A DNA stretch of 8,738 nucleotides, taken from assembly GCA_025061975.1 (NCBI GenBank), contig JANXBB010000268.1, forward strand, positions 1 through 8,738, in the 5' to 3' direction. How positions within the stretch are numbered: position 1 is the first letter of the stretch; the number at the start of each line of letters is the position of its first letter. The notes under the pieces were generated by a model that was given only the letters and a program-made list of their open reading frames with translations, was not told the origin of the DNA and made no database searches. Shown piece by piece: positions 6,128-8,738 of the stretch. The position numbers and the translations under genes are program-made. This DNA comes from Caldifarciminota bacterium (GTDB lineage Bacteria; Hydrothermota; Tepidihabitantia; Tepidihabitantales; CAIPLT01).

Positions 6128-7333
6128 TTACTCCGGAACAATTTTAAGGAAGCGGTGTTTACCAATTTTAAGAATTTTGGGGTCGGTGATCGTTAACACG
6201 TAATAAATATCACTAACTTTCTTTCCGTCAATCTCGATAGCGCCTTCTTTAATTTTTCTGCGTGCTTCACTTTTTGATGGAAGACTTTTAGTTAAAACTA
6301 GTAAGTCAACAATGTTAATTTCGGTGCCAGATTTTAACTTGAATTCCGGTATTTCTTGTGGTGCTTGTTTTAACTTAAATACCGCTTCAAATTCTTTTTG
6401 AACCTCATCAGCTTCTTGGGGCGAATAATAAAGCGTAACAATCTCTTTGCCTAAAAGTTCTTTAAAAATCTTGGGGTTTTCCCCGCGGCGCATGCGTTCT
6501 TCAAGTTTAAGAATCTCATCATCGCTGAGGTTGGTGCAGAGCCAAAAATATTTTATAATTAACTCATCAGGAATTGACATTATTTTTCCGTAAATTTCTC
6601 GTGCTGGTTCGGTGATACCAATATAATTATTATAAGACTTGCTCATCTTTAATTTTCCATCAGTGCCTTCAAGCAAGGGGACAGTTATTATCACCTGCTC
6701 CGGTTGATTAAATTCTCGTTGGAGTTCTCGGCCGACAAGCAAATTCCAATACTGATCTGCACCGCCGAGTTCAATATCAGCTTGGACCATGACTGAATCA
6801 TAACCCTGAAATAACGGATATAAAATTTCGTGGATATATAATGGTTGATTGCTGATTAATCGATTCTTAAAATCCTCGCGCTCCAAAATTCGCGCTACAG
6901 TGTATCGTGATGTCAAATTTATAATATCTTTACTAGAGAGTTTTCCTAACCATTCCGAATTATTGCGAAACTCGGTTCGTTCAGGAATAAGAATTTTAAA
7001 GATCTGTTCACGATAACGTGCCATATTAGTTTTAATTTGTTCCTCACTCAGTGCTGGCCGGGTTTTGGAACGTCCGGTGGGATCGCCGATCATTCCGGTA
7101 AAGTCGCCAATTATTAATACTGCAATATGGCCGAGCTCTTGGAATTGACGGAGTTTTCGTAAGACCACAGCAAATCCTAAGTGGATATCCGGGCCAGAAG
7201 CATCAATACCTAATTTAACTCTTAAGGGGCGATTTTGCTTTTCACTTAGGATAAGTTTTTCGCGTAACTCTTCAAGGGAAACTATGCAATCTGTTCGGCT
7301 TGTTAAAATTTTTAATTGTTCATCTATAGTCAT
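6128..7333 (-). CDS. tyrS: Tyrosyl-tRNA synthetase (TyrZ-like, about 400 residues)
   Basis: This 401-residue class I synthetase charges tRNA-Tyr. Signature regions are the HIGH-type segment GIDASGPDIHLGF (42-54), GDFTGMIGDPTGRSKTRP (76-93), the tyrosine-site block YDSVMVQADIELGGADQ (178-194), and KMSKS (229-233). A C-terminal S4-like RNA-binding domain covers about 340-401 (SKSEARRKIKEGAIEIDG). Length and motif spelling match the TyrZ-type branch rather than E. coli TyrS. Two departures from usual spelling are Phe54 in place of the second histidine of HxGH, and Ser46 at the position of the catalytic Thr40 of Bacillus TyrRS. The ATG is five bases after the preceding gene with no clear Shine-Dalgarno; MTIDEQL matches the family N-terminus, so coupling to the upstream gene is likely. 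It is the last gene of the operon. Confidence 0.95.
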   Translation of the reverse strand: MTIDEQLKILTSRTDCIVSLEELREKLILSEKQNRPLRVKLGIDASGPDIHLGFAVVLRKLRQFQELGHIAVLIIGDFTGMIGDPTGRSKTRPALSEEQIKTNMARYREQIFKILIPERTEFRNNSEWLGKLSSKDIINLTSRYTVARILEREDFKNRLISNQPLYIHEILYPLFQGYDSVMVQADIELGGADQYWNLLVGRELQREFNQPEQVIITVPLLEGTDGKLKMSKSYNNYIGITEPAREIYGKIMSIPDELIIKYFWLCTNLSDDEILKLEERMRRGENPKIFKELLGKEIVTLYYSPQEADEVQKEFEAVFKLKQAPQEIPEFKLKSGTEINIVDLLVLTKSLPSKSEARRKIKEGAIEIDGKKVSDIYYVLTITDPKILKIGKHRFLKIVPE

Positions 7334-7338
7334 AAGGA

Positions 7339-7821
7339 TTAAAGTTTGTAGGTTCCAAACTCTTCGGGGGGAATTTTTCTAATTGACGATCGTAGTTCTT
7401 CAAGACGCGCTTCATCATCAGGAGTCATTTCAATACCAGCCTGATTAAGTACATCTTCAGCAACAAAGATTGGCGAGCCGCATCGGACTGCTAAACCTAC
7501 CGAATCTGAAGGCCGAGCATCAATTGTAAAAATTTTTCCGTTATGCTCCATAATAATCTCAGCATAAAATGTTTCCTGTTTTAGAGCAGTGATAATTATG
7601 TGTTGAACCTTAATTGCAAACGCATCAAGAAGGTTTTTAAGCAGATCAATTGTTAAAGGTCTTTTAAGTTTAATGTTTTCTAACGCATAAAGAATTGCCG
7701 TAGCTTCAGCCGGTCCGATAAATATTGGTAAAGCACGAGAGCCGTTGAGCTCTTTAAGAATCATAACCGGCGCTGTTGCTTGTTCGTTAAAAAGCACTCC
7801 AGCAACTTTTACTTCAATCAT
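7339..7821 (-). CDS. Bifunctional nuclease family protein (BFN, DUF151)
   Basis: This 160-residue protein is of the BFN/DUF151 family, whose structural prototype is Thermotoga maritima TM0160. Plant members have been reported to have DNase and RNase activity, but bacterial roles are poorly known. Family hallmarks are LPIFIGPAEA (31-40) and DARPSDSVGLAVRCGSPIFV (101-120), followed by a C-terminal acidic tail (EELRSSIRKIPPEEF) commonly seen after the domain. No signal peptide or membrane segment is visible, so it is probably cytoplasmic. The start is supported by AAGGAG (7837-7832), ten bases upstream of the ATG. It lies 20 bases after rplI and five before tyrS, in what looks like one operon concerned with translation. 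The family call is firm; nuclease activity is inferred from relatives only. Confidence 0.88.
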   Translation of the reverse strand: MIEVKVAGVLFNEQATAPVMILKELNGSRALPIFIGPAEATAILYALENIKLKRPLTIDLLKNLLDAFAIKVQHIIITALKQETFYAEIIMEHNGKIFTIDARPSDSVGLAVRCGSPIFVAEDVLNQAGIEMTPDDEARLEELRSSIRKIPPEEFGTYKL

Positions 7822-7841
7822 TTATAACTTGCTCCTTAAAA

Positions 7842-8297
7842 CTATTGGGTAGGTCCTTTGGTTGCTGAAAGGACGTTTAATTTGACTGATGCTTTTATGA
7901 GCCCTAAGTTTACCGGGATCTCATAAATTCCCGGATCTTTAATTGGACGCGGCAAAATAATTTTATGGCGATTGATATTTATTCCTTGAGCTTTAAGAAG
8001 TTCGGCAATATCAGTATTAGTAATTGCCCCAAAAGCACCCCTCCGACCCATTTTAAGTTGTGCGGTAAGCTCAAGCTCTTTAAGTTTTTCAGCCAATTTT
8101 TCTTGTTTTTGTTTGCGACGCTCAAGACGTGCTAAAAGTTCCTCTTTGGTCTTTTCGATCTCAGATATTTCTTTGTCTGTAGCCCGAATTGCAATTCCTT
8201 TCGGAATAAGGTAGTTTCGTGCATAACCATCTTTTACTGTTACAATATCACCTTTTTTGCCTAATCGCTCGTAATCTTCAAGAAGAATAATTTTCAT
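7842..8297 (-). CDS. rplI: 50S ribosomal protein bL9
   Basis: This 151-residue bL9 is of normal length. The N-terminal rRNA-binding domain shows the family signature GKKGDIVTVKDGYARNYLIPKGIA (13-36). A long charged connecting helix (about 44-76, rich in Glu, Lys and Arg) joins it to the C-terminal domain containing RRGAFGAITNTDIAELL (84-100). bL9 binds domain V of 23S rRNA at the base of the L1 stalk and influences translational fidelity. The gene begins three bases after the rpsR stop with no strong Shine-Dalgarno, so it is probably translated by coupling with rpsR. The rpsR-rplI pairing is a conserved bacterial gene order. Confidence 0.97.
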   Translation of the reverse strand: MKIILLEDYERLGKKGDIVTVKDGYARNYLIPKGIAIRATDKEISEIEKTKEELLARLERRKQKQEKLAEKLKELELTAQLKMGRRGAFGAITNTDIAELLKAQGININRHKIILPRPIKDPGIYEIPVNLGLIKASVKLNVLSATKGPTQ

Positions 8298-8300
8298 AGC

Positions 8301-8513
8301 TTACTTACTAATAAATGATAACAGTCCAGCGTTTCGTGCTCTTTTTATTGCACGTTTTAACTTACGTTGATGCCATGAACAGACACCAGTGAAGCGTGAA
8401 CCAATGATTTTTCCTTTTTCCGTAATATATTTTTTTAGCTCCTCAATATCGTCAATGTCAATCGTCTGCGCTTGTTTTTCGCAGAATGGGCATTTTTTCT
8501 TTTTTATTAGCAT
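8301..8513 (-). CDS. rpsR: 30S ribosomal protein bS18, zinc-binding form
   Basis: This 70-residue bS18, a small-subunit platform protein, retains the cysteine-rich zinc-ribbon form: C8-P-F-C11 with C45 and H48 (VCSWHQ) as likely Zn ligands. The conserved core GSRFTGVCSWHQRKLKRAIKR and C-terminal RARNAGLLSF are intact. I start it at ATG 8513-8511. An in-frame ATG 12 codons upstream (8549) would add a hydrophobic, non-conserved MTDKKFLLFLYT and would lie on top of the promoter -35 element. No Shine-Dalgarno precedes 8513, and the -10 ends eight bases away, suggesting a leaderless mRNA. It heads the rpsR-rplI-BFN-tyrS operon; rpsF and ssb, usual upstream neighbours, are not in the window. Confidence 0.93.
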   Translation of the reverse strand: MLIKKKKCPFCEKQAQTIDIDDIEELKKYITEKGKIIGSRFTGVCSWHQRKLKRAIKRARNAGLLSFISK

Positions 8514-8521
8514 AGTATATA

Positions 8522-8549
8522 AGAATAACAAAAATTTTTTATCTGTCAA
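8522..8549 (-). promoter_or_regulatory. Candidate promoter of the rpsR operon
   Basis: Reading the - strand, a perfect -35 TTGACA (8549-8544) is followed after 16 bases by TATTCT (8527-8522). The latter is a 4/6 match to the -10 consensus and is preceded by the extended -10 element TGT (8530-8528). The predicted start is near 8515, within a couple of bases of the rpsR ATG at 8513. Confidence 0.55.
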
Positions 8550-8632
8550 GATTTTTCGATAAAATTAAGTATATCTTGAAGTTATTATATTTTAGCTAAT
8601 TTTTTTACCTTTATTGGTGTTTTGTGCATCTA

Positions 8633-8638
8633 TATAAT
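8633..8638 (+). promoter_or_regulatory. Possible divergent -10 element near the right edge
   Basis: A perfect TATAAT lies on the + strand, but the region 15-18 bases upstream has no good -35 match (TTATTG at 8611-8616 is the closest). Transcription would run rightward from about 8645, divergent from rpsR, into a gene beyond the window. AGGGGG at the last six bases could be the ribosome binding site of that gene. Bases 8550-8738 otherwise hold no recognisable gene. Confidence 0.3.
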
Positions 8639-8738
8639 AAATGAGAACAATGAGAGTAATGGTTAAAATTATTAGGGTTTTATTAGAAAGATTTGAAATA
8701 AGAAAAGGCAGGTGATTTGGAATAAGGTATTTAGGGGG

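Noticed and set aside
8301..8549. Longer 82-residue form of bS18 starting at 8549
   Set aside because: The extra 12 residues are hydrophobic and non-conserved, there is no Shine-Dalgarno, and the ATG overlaps the TTGACA -35 element. The conserved protein begins at 8513.
8712..8738. Partial CDS from GTG 8712 to the window end
   Set aside because: Only nine codons are visible, with no recognisable sequence, so it cannot be separated from chance.

Overview
The window is AT-rich bacterial DNA carrying housekeeping and energy-metabolism genes. From left to right on the + strand it holds the 3' end of a 23S rRNA, a 5S rRNA, a single type IV pilin-like gene with its own consensus promoter and terminator, and a five-gene operon. 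That operon encodes a four-subunit 2-oxoacid:ferredoxin oxidoreductase in the order korD-korA-korB-korC, followed directly by a fused phosphotransferase/P-loop kinase. From the right, the - strand reads rpsR-rplI-(bifunctional nuclease-like gene)-tyrS, and tyrS meets the kinase gene tail to tail with no base between the stop codons.

The ferredoxin-dependent oxidoreductase points to an anaerobic or microaerophilic bacterium. The low GC content, a GspG-like prepilin beside the rRNA operon and a TyrZ-type tyrosyl-tRNA synthetase would fit an uncultured lineage such as candidate phylum WOR-3 (Stahlbacteria). This placement is an impression from protein style, not a demonstrated assignment. The 23S fragment would settle it in a database search.

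Region by region: 1-547 is the end of the rrn operon, with no tRNA between 23S and 5S. Bases 548-772 are the pilin leader, with a perfect TTGACA/TATAAT promoter and a possible 11-codon leader ORF. Bases 773-1454 are the pilin and its intrinsic terminator. Bases 1455-1825 are an AT-rich intergenic stretch with one weakly supported small ORF and the kor promoter. Bases 1826-6127 are the kor-kinase operon, with overlapping or near-abutting genes. Bases 6128-8513 are the rpsR-rplI-nuclease-tyrS operon. Bases 8514-8738 hold the rpsR promoter and a possible divergent promoter leading out of the window.

Most of the window is ordinary. The best observations are these: (i) the KorD ferredoxin has Cys-x2-Asp-x2-Cys in its second cluster motif, as in Pyrococcus furiosus ferredoxin; (ii) both operon-heading genes, korD and rpsR, lack a Shine-Dalgarno and have a promoter whose -10 ends only 8-9 bases before the ATG, which suggests leaderless mRNAs, whereas the pilin has a leader and a perfect Shine-Dalgarno; (iii) TyrRS has HLGF in place of the HIGH-type HxGH signature.
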